From contig CALNCH010000176.1 of assembly GCA_937875245.1 (NCBI GenBank), positions 1 to 5,954 of the forward strand: a DNA stretch of 5,954 nucleotides, in the 5' to 3' direction. The notes under the pieces are model-generated. The model was not told the origin of the DNA, ran no database searches, and worked only from the letters and a program-made list of their open reading frames with translations. Positions 1-5,783 of the stretch are shown here, one piece after another. Within the stretch, counting starts at the first letter, position 1; each line of letters starts with the position of its first letter. The DNA comes from an uncultured Spirochaetaceae bacterium (GTDB lineage: Bacteria; Spirochaetota; Spirochaetia; Treponematales; Treponemataceae). The position numbers and the translations under genes were made by a program.

Positions 1-2
1 AC

Positions 3-1157
3 CTGAACTATTCCACAATAACGACAAATGTAGCAACTAACAATGGTGGTGGAATCTATGTTGCTAGTGGCTTTCTTCTCCTATACGACAAGTCTGTGAT
101 TGGTAGCAATACTGCTGAAAATGGTGGAGGAATATATATTGCTGGCGGTAGTGTTAGCCTATTCGGGGATTCTGTGATTGATAAAAATACTGGCGTTAAT
201 GGGTCTGGTGTGTTTGTAAATGACACTTTTATTATGAATCAAAAGGCTAGAGTTTCTAGTGATAGTGATGTGTATCTTGTTACTGGTAAAAAAATTCTGG
301 TGGGACAGCCCCTTACAGCCAGTTCTCCTGTAGCAGTGATTAAACCAGAAAAATATGAGTCTGGGGTAAGTGTACTTGCCTTATCTGATGGTAGCAACGC
401 TATTCTTGCTGAGGAAGTTGAAAAATTTGAATTGCGTGATGCACTTGATAAATTCTTTATAGATAGTGAAGGCTGTATTTCTGAAAAAATAACCATAGAA
501 AGTGACAGTATTACTGGTATAAATGCTGCTATTGCTCAGAGTGTAACTGATAACAAAGGTGTTAAAATAAAACTAACAGATTCAATATCCTTAATAGATA
601 CTGATTCTATTTCGATACCAAAAGGTGCAAATGTTACCTTCTTTGCGGATGATGATGATAAGTGCACTATTTCTGTACCTACTAATTATCCAGATAAAGC
701 TTCTTTAATAACGGTAGCAGACGGTGGAACACTAACATTAGGAAAAAATATAACGCTTGAAGGTGCAAGTTTTGGAAACAGTGAAGTTCATGCTGTTACA
801 GTAGCCACAGGGGCTACTTTTGTAATGACAGAAGGGAGTTATATTAAGGGGTTTTATAGCAATGGGGATGCTATAATAACAGTAAACGGTACTTTTAATA
901 TGCAAGGTGGAGAAATATCCGATAATAAAGCTAGATATGGTGCAGCAGTTTATCTGTATGCTGGTGCTACATTTAATTATTCTGGTGGTATTATCAAAAA
1001 CAATTATGCTATAAATGGTTATATAATCGATGGAAAAGAAGGGTCAACTATGAACTGGACCGGTGGAACAATTACAGACAATAAAGCTCCACTCGGGGAT
1101 ATTATTAAAACACAAGCTATTAATCTTGATAATAAGAGCGGAAATACAGCTAGCTAA
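3..1157 (+). CDS. Beta-helix repeat surface-type protein, C-terminal part (5' end outside window)
   Basis: The reading frame is open from the left edge to the TAA at 1155-1157, so this is the last ~384 residues of a longer protein. The GTG at 96 lies inside the frame and is not a start. Three repeats of the type NGGGIYxAxG begin at 42, 120 and 198, exactly 78 nt (26 residues) apart, with the intervening pattern 'S-V-I-xx-N-T'; the third is degenerate (NGSGVFV). They resemble the Pmp-like right-handed beta-helix repeats common in treponemal surface proteins. A non-repeat segment follows (VYLVTGKKILVGQPL onward). A second Gly/Thr/Asn-rich region then has ladder-like units such as 'GxTFxMxxGxI' and 'NWTGGTITDNKA', again typical of a beta-helix. 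No membrane anchor or autotransporter barrel is visible at the C-terminus, so any export signal or lipobox would be at the missing N-terminus. An adhesin or surface role is inferred from fold type only. Confidence 0.8.
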   Translation: MNYSTITTNVATNNGGGIYVASGFLLLYDKSVIGSNTAENGGGIYIAGGSVSLFGDSVIDKNTGVNGSGVFVNDTFIMNQKARVSSDSDVYLVTGKKILVGQPLTASSPVAVIKPEKYESGVSVLALSDGSNAILAEEVEKFELRDALDKFFIDSEGCISEKITIESDSITGINAAIAQSVTDNKGVKIKLTDSISLIDTDSISIPKGANVTFFADDDDKCTISVPTNYPDKASLITVADGGTLTLGKNITLEGASFGNSEVHAVTVATGATFVMTEGSYIKGFYSNGDAIITVNGTFNMQGGEISDNKARYGAAVYLYAGATFNYSGGIIKNNYAINGYIIDGKEGSTMNWTGGTITDNKAPLGDIIKTQAINLDNKSGNTAS

Positions 1158-1167
1158 TTCTATAAAA

Positions 1168-1200
1168 CCCAGTGGTAAAAAGAGTACTTTTATCACTGGG
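1168..1200 (+). terminator. Inverted repeat after the beta-helix gene, probable terminator without a clear T-tract
   Basis: The arm 1168-1180 (CCCAGTGGTAAAA) pairs with 1188-1200 (TTTTATCACTGGG) over 13 bp with one G-T wobble and a 7-nt loop. It starts 11 nt after the stop codon, where a terminator is expected. The bases after it (CTCTATAATC) contain no T-run, so it may be a weak or factor-assisted terminator, or an mRNA 3'-end stabiliser. Confidence 0.55.
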
Positions 1201-1240
1201 CTCTATAATCTGATTAGGAATTTTCTTCTGGAAAATAGTA

Positions 1241-1269
1241 TTAAAAGAAAGCTACTAATGTAGTATAAT
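1241..1269 (+). promoter_or_regulatory. Sigma-70-like promoter for the DUF6922-AbiEii pair
   Basis: A perfect -10 box TATAAT lies at 1264-1269, with a weak -35 (TTAAAA, 4 of 6 consensus) at 1241-1246 and a 17-bp spacer. The predicted transcript would start near 1276, only about 16 nt before the ATG at 1292, so the leader would be very short. The ribosome-binding site is weak (AAAGG at 1276-1280). Confidence 0.5.
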
Positions 1270-1291
1270 TAGTTTAAAGGGCGTTAAAAAT

Positions 1292-1618
1292 ATGTTTTTT
1301 GGAGATTGGGAAACACATAAAAAAGAAAATATTAGTGCTCACATATTATGGGAATATAATACCTTGTCTCCAACTTGGTCCTGGGAAAAAATGAAAAAAA
1401 CAGTTGTTCAGCGAGTCATTGAATACGGACGAGAAGAAGACTGGTATGCAATGCTACAGCTTTATGATGGATTTGAAAACGTAAAAAAAATACTTTTGCA
1501 AGTTCCTCATTTAAGCCCCAAAAGTCTATCTCTTGTAAATGTTTTATTTGAAATAAAAAAAGAGGATATGCAGTGCTACAAAAATCAACAGTCACGGGTG
1601 CAACATATACATTACTAG
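1292..1618 (+). CDS. DUF6922-type protein, partner of AbiEii nucleotidyltransferase
   Basis: A 108-residue protein with no signal peptide or membrane segment, so probably cytoplasmic. Visible landmarks are ILWEY (residues 18-22), a basic then acidic helix-like stretch with QRVIEYGREEDWYAM (about 40-54), and a Cys/Gln-rich end CYKNQQSRVQ (95-104). From memory these match small DUF6922-type proteins encoded directly upstream of AbiEii-like nucleotidyltransferases in Bacteroidetes, spirochaetes and Firmicutes. The ATG at 1292 sits behind a good -10 box. The last 46 nt overlap the next gene in another frame, so the two are almost certainly co-transcribed and perhaps translationally coupled. By position it would be the antitoxin or regulatory half of a type IV toxin-antitoxin-like unit. 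That role is inferred, because no DNA-binding motif is evident by eye. Confidence 0.72.
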   Translation: MFFGDWETHKKENISAHILWEYNTLSPTWSWEKMKKTVVQRVIEYGREEDWYAMLQLYDGFENVKKILLQVPHLSPKSLSLVNVLFEIKKEDMQCYKNQQSRVQHIHY

Positions 1619-2220
1619 TACAACTGATGGATGATACAAATTTTAAGGATTTTTATTTAGTTGGTGGGACATCTATCGCATTAAGAATTGGACATAGAAC
1701 TAGTATTGATTTAGATTTATTTACTCAAAAAGATTTTGACATAAACGAGTTGAGAACTCATCTCGCACAAAACTATAACTTTCAAAGTTCGTTTGAATCT
1801 AAAAATACTCTTAAAGGGTTTATTGACGGAGTTTTTATTGATTGTATTACCTATAATTATCCTTTTATACGACCCATAGAAACTTATGATAATAATAGAA
1901 TACGAATGCTTAGCCTTGAAGATATTGTAGCAATGAAATTATCTGCGATTACTGATAATGGAACACGAGTCAAGGATTTTGTCGATATTGCATATCTATC
2001 AACAAAATTTTCTCTTAATGACATGCTTTCTTTTTACGAAAAAAAATATACTGGTACTACGATTTTATCGCCCTTAAAAGCCTTGCTCTATTTCTCTGAT
2101 ATCGACTTTGAAACAGAAGAGGTTCAACTACTCAATAATTCTTTTAATTGGAAAAAAATTAAAACTCGCTTAGAAGCTATGGCTCATAACCCCGAGTTTG
2201 TTTTTCCGGATTTTCCTTAA
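1573..2220 (+). CDS. Nucleotidyltransferase AbiEii/AbiGii toxin-family protein
   Basis: A 215-residue protein of the AbiEii/AbiGii (MenT-like) nucleotidyltransferase family. The active-site signature is clear: GGTSIAL at residues 31-37, then GHRTSIDLDLF at 40-50, whose D46 and D48 are the expected metal-binding carboxylates. A later D90 (FIDCITY) may be the third. The downstream motif K122...R132-x-KD135-xx-D138 matches the conserved second-domain signature of the family. The start is GTG at 1573, chosen because the N-terminus 'MLQKSTV' fits the family and an AGAGG site (1561-1565) lies 7 nt upstream. It overlaps the DUF6922-type gene by 46 nt. Known relatives transfer nucleotides to tRNA or other acceptors and arrest growth, often giving phage defence. 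The substrate here cannot be read from sequence, and some members of this family have no shown toxicity. Confidence 0.88.
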   Translation: MLQKSTVTGATYTLLVQLMDDTNFKDFYLVGGTSIALRIGHRTSIDLDLFTQKDFDINELRTHLAQNYNFQSSFESKNTLKGFIDGVFIDCITYNYPFIRPIETYDNNRIRMLSLEDIVAMKLSAITDNGTRVKDFVDIAYLSTKFSLNDMLSFYEKKYTGTTILSPLKALLYFSDIDFETEEVQLLNNSFNWKKIKTRLEAMAHNPEFVFPDFP

Positions 2221-2276
2221 AATCAGCTTATTTAACGTGTCCCATCTTAGGGGTGCATTTCACGATATGATAAAAA

Positions 2277-2313
2277 AAAGACTTGCATTACTCATTGAGC
2301 AATACAAGTCTTT
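2277..2313. terminator. Bidirectional rho-independent terminator between convergent operons
   Basis: AAAGACTTG (2277-2285) pairs with CAAGTCTTT (2305-2313). After one mismatch the stem continues with ATT/AAT (2287-2289 with 2301-2303), and CTC/GAG can close the tip. An A-run precedes it (from 2272) and a T-rich run follows it (TTTCTTTTTT, 2311-2320). It can therefore terminate the AbiEii transcript on the + strand and the feo transcript on the - strand, which end 57 nt and 10 nt away respectively. Confidence 0.88.
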
Positions 2314-2322
2314 CTTTTTTAA

Positions 2323-2450
2323 TTAGTGGCTAGAACCACAGCTTTCATCCGAAAAGCCGGAGCAACCACCACAACAGGCAGGTTTTACAGGCAAATATGC
2401 GATTCTGAGAGACCATACAAAATAGCAATACAAATAATAGTTACTAACAT
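2323..2450 (-). pseudogene. FeoB-associated Cys-rich membrane protein, frameshifted
   Basis: This small gene lies downstream of feoB in the same direction. It starts at ATG 2450-2448 behind a strong GGAGG (2456-2460 region). The first frame gives MLVTIICIAILYGL, the front half of a membrane helix, and then stops after 21 codons. Another frame gives ...RIAYLPVKPACCGGCSG...ESCGSSH and ends in TAA at 2325-2323. This is the basic/Cys-rich tail (CCGGCS, SCGSS) of FeoB-associated Cys-rich membrane proteins. Joined, they make one helix plus Cys-rich tail of about 41-42 residues, normal for the family. The break is near 2405-2415. Removing one TC from the TCTCTC run (GAGAGA at 2407-2412 on +) or adding one base restores the frame. 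No slippery heptamer is visible, so a real disruption or a base-calling error is more likely than programmed frameshifting. The intact protein is thought to assist FeoB, by an uncertain mechanism. Confidence 0.75.
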
Positions 2451-2477
2451 ACAAACCTCCTATTGGTTGTTATTAGT

Positions 2478-4646
2478 TTATCTTTTGTTTATTTCTGCAT
2501 ATGGATTCTTTCTGAACAAGGCAAAAAGAATTGCTGCAAGAAAGACAAAACCAAAAACAGTACCTATTCCGAATACTCCATGTGCAAAGAGCATTCCCAT
2601 TTGATATACAATCAATGTAATAACGTATGCAAATGCATTCTGAAATACAATGGCAAACCAGAACCACTTTTTATTGTTAAGTTCATTTGCCATTGTAGAA
2701 ATAGCGGCAAGGCAGGGACTGTTAAGCATATTGAAAAGCAAAAAGCTGAAAGCTGCGATAGCTGTGGGGAACCATCCACTTACAGCCATTCCTACTATGT
2801 CGCCATCTTCTACAAGTTCTTCTGTAACATTTGCAAGAACACCCATTGTTGTAACAATAGCTTCTTTTGCACTAAATCCTGAAAGTGATGCAGCAGCTGC
2901 TTGCCATCCACCTTCTACACCACCAAATCCTAAAGGTATAAAGATGTATCTAAGTACACCACCAATCTTTGCAAGAATTGAATCGGCAGCATCTACAATA
3001 GTAAAGCTTCCATCGGCAAATCCGTAGCTAGAAAGGAACCACATCACAAGACAAGCAACAAACAAGATTGTTCCAGCTTTTACCAAGAAACCTCGTAAGC
3101 GTTCCCAAGCGTGTAATAAAACTGTTTTAAGCTGTGGTATATGATACTGAGGTAATTCCATAATAAAAGGAGCGGCAGGACCATGAAAGTATTTTGTTTT
3201 TTTAAGCATGATTGCAGACAATAAAACCACTGAAACTCCGGTAATGTACATGACTGGAGCAAGCCAACTTGCATTTGCTCCGGTAAGTCGTGCACCAATT
3301 ACGGAAGCCATTAATGCAATAACAGGAAGTTTTGCACCACAAGGAATCCAAGTAGTTGTCATAATTGTCATGCGACGATCATTTTCGTTTTCAATTGTAC
3401 GACTTGCCATAATTCCTGGAATTCCACATCCCGAAGAAATCAGCATTGGTATAAAAGATTTTCCTGAAAGTCCAAATCGTCGGAACACTCTGTCCATAAC
3501 GAAGGCAATTCGCACCATGTAACCACAGTCTTCTAAAATTGAAAGTAAAAGGAAAAGTACAGCCATTTGAGGCACAAAGCCTAATACTGCTCCCAGTCCT
3601 CCGAGAATACCATTTACAATACAGTCAATAAGAATGGGGTTTGCACCAGCGTTTTCTAGGAAGGTCTGAGTACCACCTAAAATCCATTCTCCAAAAAGAA
3701 CATCATTGACCCAATCTGTTCCCATTGTTCCAAAACCGGCACCTGTTGAACACCAGTAAACTAACCACATTACAAAAAGAAAAATAGGAATACCAAGAAT
3801 TCGGTTTGTAACAACACGGTCAATCTTGTCAGAAGTAGTAAGCTTTTCTGCATTCTTTTTTACAACTGTTTTTCCTACTAATTTTTGAATGTATTCATAT
3901 CGTTGATTTGTAATAATTGATTCGGCATCATCATCCTGTTCTTTTTCACAATCTGCAATATGTTCTTCTATATGTCGTTTTTCTTCTTCAGTGAGATTCA
4001 TTTTCTCAAGAACTTTTTCGTCTCTTTCAAAAACTTTAATGGCAAACCATCTGATTTGAGAATCTGGAACTTTTCCTTGAATTGATTCTTCGATGTGAGC
4101 AATTGCATGTTCAACAGAACCGGTAAATACATGGGGATGAAAAGTATTGCCTGTTACATGAGCAGATTCAATGGCAACTTCTGCAACATTCTTTGTAGAT
4201 TCACCTTTCAAAGCACTAATTGGTAACACTTTGCAACCAAGAGCTTTTTCAAGAGCTTTAAAATCAATTTTATCGCCATTCTTGTTTACCAAGTCCATCA
4301 TATTTACGGCTAATACAAGAGGTATTCCTGTTTCTAATAGCTGTGTAGACAGATATAGGTTACGTTCAATGTTTGTACCATCAATTACGTTTAAAATTAC
4401 ATCAGGTTTATCTTCTATAAGATAGTTTCGAGATACAATTTCTTCTGGAGTATAGGGGGACAGTGAATAAATACCAGGTAAATCCTGAATTATAGTACTT
4501 TTATTTCCCTTAAATTTTCCTTCTTTTTTTTCTACCGTAACTCCGGGCCAGTTTCCAACGTACTGGTTCGCACCTGTTAGATTATTAAAAAGAGTTGTTT
4601 TTCCGCAGTTTGGGTTACCTGCTAATGCAATTTTAATTTCTGCCAT
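2478..4646 (-). CDS. feoB: Ferrous iron transport protein B (FeoB), GTPase-coupled Fe(II) permease
   Basis: A 722-residue inner-membrane Fe(II) transporter, full length for the family. The N-terminal G-domain shows G1 GNPNCGKTT (10-18), the G2 threonine in PGVTV (T37), G3 DLPG (55-58), G4 NMMD (115-118) and G5 SALKG (144-148). A charged spacer (about 170-270) follows, corresponding to the GDI-like helical region. The membrane part begins near 280. It has both Gate-type repeats: SSGCGIPGIMASRTIENE (404-421) with IPCGAKLPV (434-442), and GGWQAAAASLSGFSAKEAI (579-597). These contain the conserved Cys/Gly pore elements. The C-terminal segment has NSPCLAAI (642-649) and two further helices. The ATG at 4646 is preceded by GAGGAGA (4656-4662) and lies 1 nt after the stop of the upstream FeoA-like gene, so translation is probably coupled. 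Nothing looks truncated. Identification is secure; iron is the expected substrate from family and context. Confidence 0.98.
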   Translation of the reverse strand: MAEIKIALAGNPNCGKTTLFNNLTGANQYVGNWPGVTVEKKEGKFKGNKSTIIQDLPGIYSLSPYTPEEIVSRNYLIEDKPDVILNVIDGTNIERNLYLSTQLLETGIPLVLAVNMMDLVNKNGDKIDFKALEKALGCKVLPISALKGESTKNVAEVAIESAHVTGNTFHPHVFTGSVEHAIAHIEESIQGKVPDSQIRWFAIKVFERDEKVLEKMNLTEEEKRHIEEHIADCEKEQDDDAESIITNQRYEYIQKLVGKTVVKKNAEKLTTSDKIDRVVTNRILGIPIFLFVMWLVYWCSTGAGFGTMGTDWVNDVLFGEWILGGTQTFLENAGANPILIDCIVNGILGGLGAVLGFVPQMAVLFLLLSILEDCGYMVRIAFVMDRVFRRFGLSGKSFIPMLISSGCGIPGIMASRTIENENDRRMTIMTTTWIPCGAKLPVIALMASVIGARLTGANASWLAPVMYITGVSVVLLSAIMLKKTKYFHGPAAPFIMELPQYHIPQLKTVLLHAWERLRGFLVKAGTILFVACLVMWFLSSYGFADGSFTIVDAADSILAKIGGVLRYIFIPLGFGGVEGGWQAAAASLSGFSAKEAIVTTMGVLANVTEELVEDGDIVGMAVSGWFPTAIAAFSFLLFNMLNSPCLAAISTMANELNNKKWFWFAIVFQNAFAYVITLIVYQMGMLFAHGVFGIGTVFGFVFLAAILFALFRKNPYAEINKR

Positions 4647-4647
4647 T

Positions 4648-4875
4648 TTAGCGTTTCTCCTCTACATCAAGAATATCTGCATCATCTTTTCGAAGGGTAA
4701 GTTCAAAACCCCGTACGGTAATTTCAATTGGGTCTCCCAAAGGCGCAACTTTTCTGATATAAAAATCAGTGTTTTTGGTAATACCCATATCCATAATGCG
4801 GCGTTTGATTCCACCTTCACCGTTAATTTTTTTAACGGTAACCGTTGATCCGACTTTACAGTCTTTTAGTTTCAT
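4648..4875 (-). CDS. feoA: FeoA-domain protein (copy next to feoB)
   Basis: A 75-residue cytoplasmic protein of the SH3-like FeoA family. Family features are the 'L-x-x-CKVGSTVTVKKI' beta strand start, the RRIMDMGI element (about 26-33), the 'PLGDPIEI' loop (45-52) and the 'VRGFELTLRKDDADIL' strand at the end. FeoA proteins bind or assist FeoB. The ATG is preceded by GGAGG (TTCCTCC on + at about 4880-4886). It is separated by 18 nt from the FeoA-like gene before it and by 1 nt from feoB after it, so it is the middle of one operon. Which of the two FeoA proteins does what cannot be told from sequence. Confidence 0.95.
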   Translation of the reverse strand: MKLKDCKVGSTVTVKKINGEGGIKRRIMDMGITKNTDFYIRKVAPLGDPIEITVRGFELTLRKDDADILDVEEKR

Positions 4876-4893
4876 ATTTTTTCCTCCATTACA

Positions 4894-5115
4894 TTAACGA
4901 ACTTCAGTAACCATTATTTTTTGGGCCAGTTGTTTTGTTATGGCTAAATGGCTTTCTTTCAGATTTACAATTACATCACCAGAGTGCTGGGATATTACAT
5001 TCAAACTTGTTCCAGGAACAAAACCCATATCAGCTAAATGTTGCCGTATGCTATCATCCCCCCCAGTCTTAAAAACGATTACTTTTTCGCCTGCGCGAGC
5101 TACTGATAAAGGCAT
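4894..5115 (-). CDS. feoA: FeoA-domain protein (first gene of feo operon)
   Basis: A second small FeoA-family protein, 73 residues from the ATG at 5115. It has the typical start 'MPLSVARAGEKVIV', the HLADMGFVPGTSLNVIS element and the ending 'LAITKQLAQKIMV'. This is a different subtype from the FeoA copy next to feoB, with little residue identity between them. The chosen ATG has an AGGAGG (5124-5129) 8 nt upstream. A GTG one codon earlier (5118) is possible, but its spacing would be only 5 nt. It is the promoter-proximal gene, about 79 nt from the predicted feo transcription start. Tandem FeoA-FeoA-FeoB arrangements are known in anaerobic Firmicutes and spirochaetes; the second copy may act separately on FeoB assembly or regulation, which is inference. 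Confidence 0.93.
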   Translation of the reverse strand: MPLSVARAGEKVIVFKTGGDDSIRQHLADMGFVPGTSLNVISQHSGDVIVNLKESHLAITKQLAQKIMVTEVR

Positions 5116-5133
5116 CACTTCATCCTCCTAAGG

Positions 5134-5147
5134 TTAACTAGACTAAA
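5134..5147. promoter_or_regulatory. Weaker candidate regulator site near the feoA leader
   Basis: Read on the - strand, 5146-5134 is TTAGTCTAGTTAA. It resembles the core of the palindrome at 5219-5238 (TTAGTCAAGTCTAA), lacking one base. The wider 16-mer 5133-5148 is an imperfect palindrome (5 of 8 pairs). It overlaps the candidate -35 of the + strand promoter, so binding here could affect the regulator gene. I am less sure of this one than of the other sites. Confidence 0.3.
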
Positions 5148-5167
5148 CAAAGTAAAAAGTATATAAT
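5139..5167 (+). promoter_or_regulatory. Candidate promoter for the DtxR-type regulator gene
   Basis: TAGACT (5139-5144, 4 of 6 -35 consensus) is 17 bp from a perfect TATAAT (5162-5167). A start near 5174 would fall on the half-site TTAG at 5173-5176 and leave a leader of about 95 nt. An alternative is the extended -10-like TGTGATAAT at 5214-5222, nearer the gene but with no good -35. Confidence 0.45.
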
Positions 5168-5172
5168 ACTAG

Positions 5173-5186
5173 TTAGATATGGCTAA
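5173..5186. promoter_or_regulatory. Candidate operator TTAG-N6-CTAA
   Basis: TTAG (5173-5176), six bases, then CTAA (5183-5186). This is the same half-site spacing as the stronger palindrome at 5219-5238. It lies just downstream of the predicted feo transcription start and at the predicted start of the regulator transcript, so binding could affect both directions. Another TTAG at 5193-5196 continues the 10-nt phase. Confidence 0.45.
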
Positions 5187-5200
5187 TTATTGTTAGTTTA

Positions 5201-5229
5201 TTTATATAGTTCTTGTGATAATTAGTCAA
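5201..5229 (-). promoter_or_regulatory. Promoter of the feo operon
   Basis: On the - strand TTGACT (5229-5224, 5 of 6 consensus) is followed after exactly 17 bp by TATAAA (5206-5201, 5 of 6). It points into the feoA-feoA-feoB operon with a start near 5194. The whole -35 box lies inside the palindrome 5219-5238, so a repressor bound there would block RNA polymerase. Confidence 0.75.
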
Positions 5230-5238
5230 GTCTAATTA
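5219..5238. promoter_or_regulatory. Palindromic metalloregulator operator over the feo -35 box
   Basis: TAATTAG (5219-5225), six bases TCAAGT, then CTAATTA (5232-5238): perfect 7-bp arms. From memory the sequence is close to the AATTAA-GTCAAG-type boxes recognised by MntR/ScaR/SloR-like members of the DtxR family. It covers the feo -35 element and sits 32 nt before the regulator's start codon. The neighbouring DtxR-type protein is the obvious binder, an inference from context. Confidence 0.65.
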
Positions 5239-5269
5239 AAATTATTTTCTTCTCATTGTAGGAGTTTGT

Positions 5270-5641
5270 TTGAATAAAAAAGAATTGGGTGAATCCCTAG
5301 AAGACTACTTAGAATCTATGCAGATTTTAAAAGAAAAAAATGGTTACGTTCGTTCTGTTGATATTGCAGAATATATGAATGTTTCTAAACCAAGTGTTAG
5401 CGTTGCAATGAAAAAACTTCGGGATGAAGGTTTTATTGAAATGGATAAGTCAAGTTTTATTACTCTTACAGATTCAGGTAAAAAAATCGCTGATACTATT
5501 TACAATAGACATAAAATTCTTGCTCATTTTTTTATCAAGCTAGGGGTATCAGAAGAGATAGCATATAGTGATGCTTGTAAGATTGAGCATGATATTAGCG
5601 ACGAAACTTTTAAGGCCTTGTGTAAACACGCAGGTGTATAA
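5270..5641 (+). CDS. DtxR/MntR-family metal-dependent transcriptional repressor
   Basis: A 123-residue cytoplasmic DNA-binding protein. Residues 9-60 form the winged helix-turn-helix, with recognition-helix region NVSKPSVSVAMKKLRDEG (37-54). Residues about 65-120 are the dimerisation and metal-binding helices. Putative ligands by alignment from memory are D12, E15, H81, C103, E106 and H107 (CKIEH). D12 is MntR-like, whereas C103 matches the Cys ligand of iron-sensing DtxR, so Fe(II) is favoured but Mn(II) is not excluded. There is no C-terminal SH3 domain, as in short MntR-type proteins. The start is TTG at 5270, with AGGAG (5260-5264) 5 nt upstream. The next in-frame Met (17) would remove metal ligands. 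It is divergent from feo across a region holding palindromes, so it probably represses feo when metal is plentiful and may control itself. Confidence 0.92.
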   Translation: MNKKELGESLEDYLESMQILKEKNGYVRSVDIAEYMNVSKPSVSVAMKKLRDEGFIEMDKSSFITLTDSGKKIADTIYNRHKILAHFFIKLGVSEEIAYSDACKIEHDISDETFKALCKHAGV

Positions 5642-5668
5642 TTAAAAATTAAACTATTCACCAGAAGT

Positions 5669-5711
5669 GGAGTGAGCTCTGCTCCTTATTTTTGCTTCTA
5701 GAAGCATTTTT
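5669..5711 (+). terminator. Tandem terminator hairpins after the regulator gene
   Basis: First hairpin: GGAGTG (5669-5674) with TGCTCC (5680-5685), including two G-T wobbles, followed by TTATTTTT. Second: TGCTTCTAGAAGCA (5693-5706), a perfect 14-nt palindrome followed by T5 (5707-5711). Both carry T-runs on the + strand only, so they serve the regulator transcript, not the convergent gene to the right. Each stem is short, and together they are plausible. Confidence 0.55.
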
Positions 5712-5783
5712 GCGTAATGCTATTATTCTCTATATCAAGAAAAATATCAATTGCTATTAAAAGGAGTATGCAAACAAGATTTT

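Noticed and set aside
96..98. GTG at 96 as the start of the first gene
   Set aside because: The same frame is open to the left edge and codes for another NGGGIY repeat upstream, so the GTG is an internal valine codon.
1063..1263. Small + strand open frame overlapping the end of the beta-helix gene
   Set aside because: It runs in another frame through coding sequence and through the inverted repeat, has no ribosome-binding site and no family resemblance.
2400..2425. Programmed -1 frameshift in the FeoB-associated gene
   Set aside because: No X-XXY-YYZ slippery heptamer or downstream structure is visible; a simple indel explains the break better.
2326..3027. Several + strand open frames opposite the small Cys-rich gene and feoB
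   Set aside because: They are antisense to well-supported genes, are Cys- or Ser-rich in the manner of shadow translations, and have no recognisable domain.
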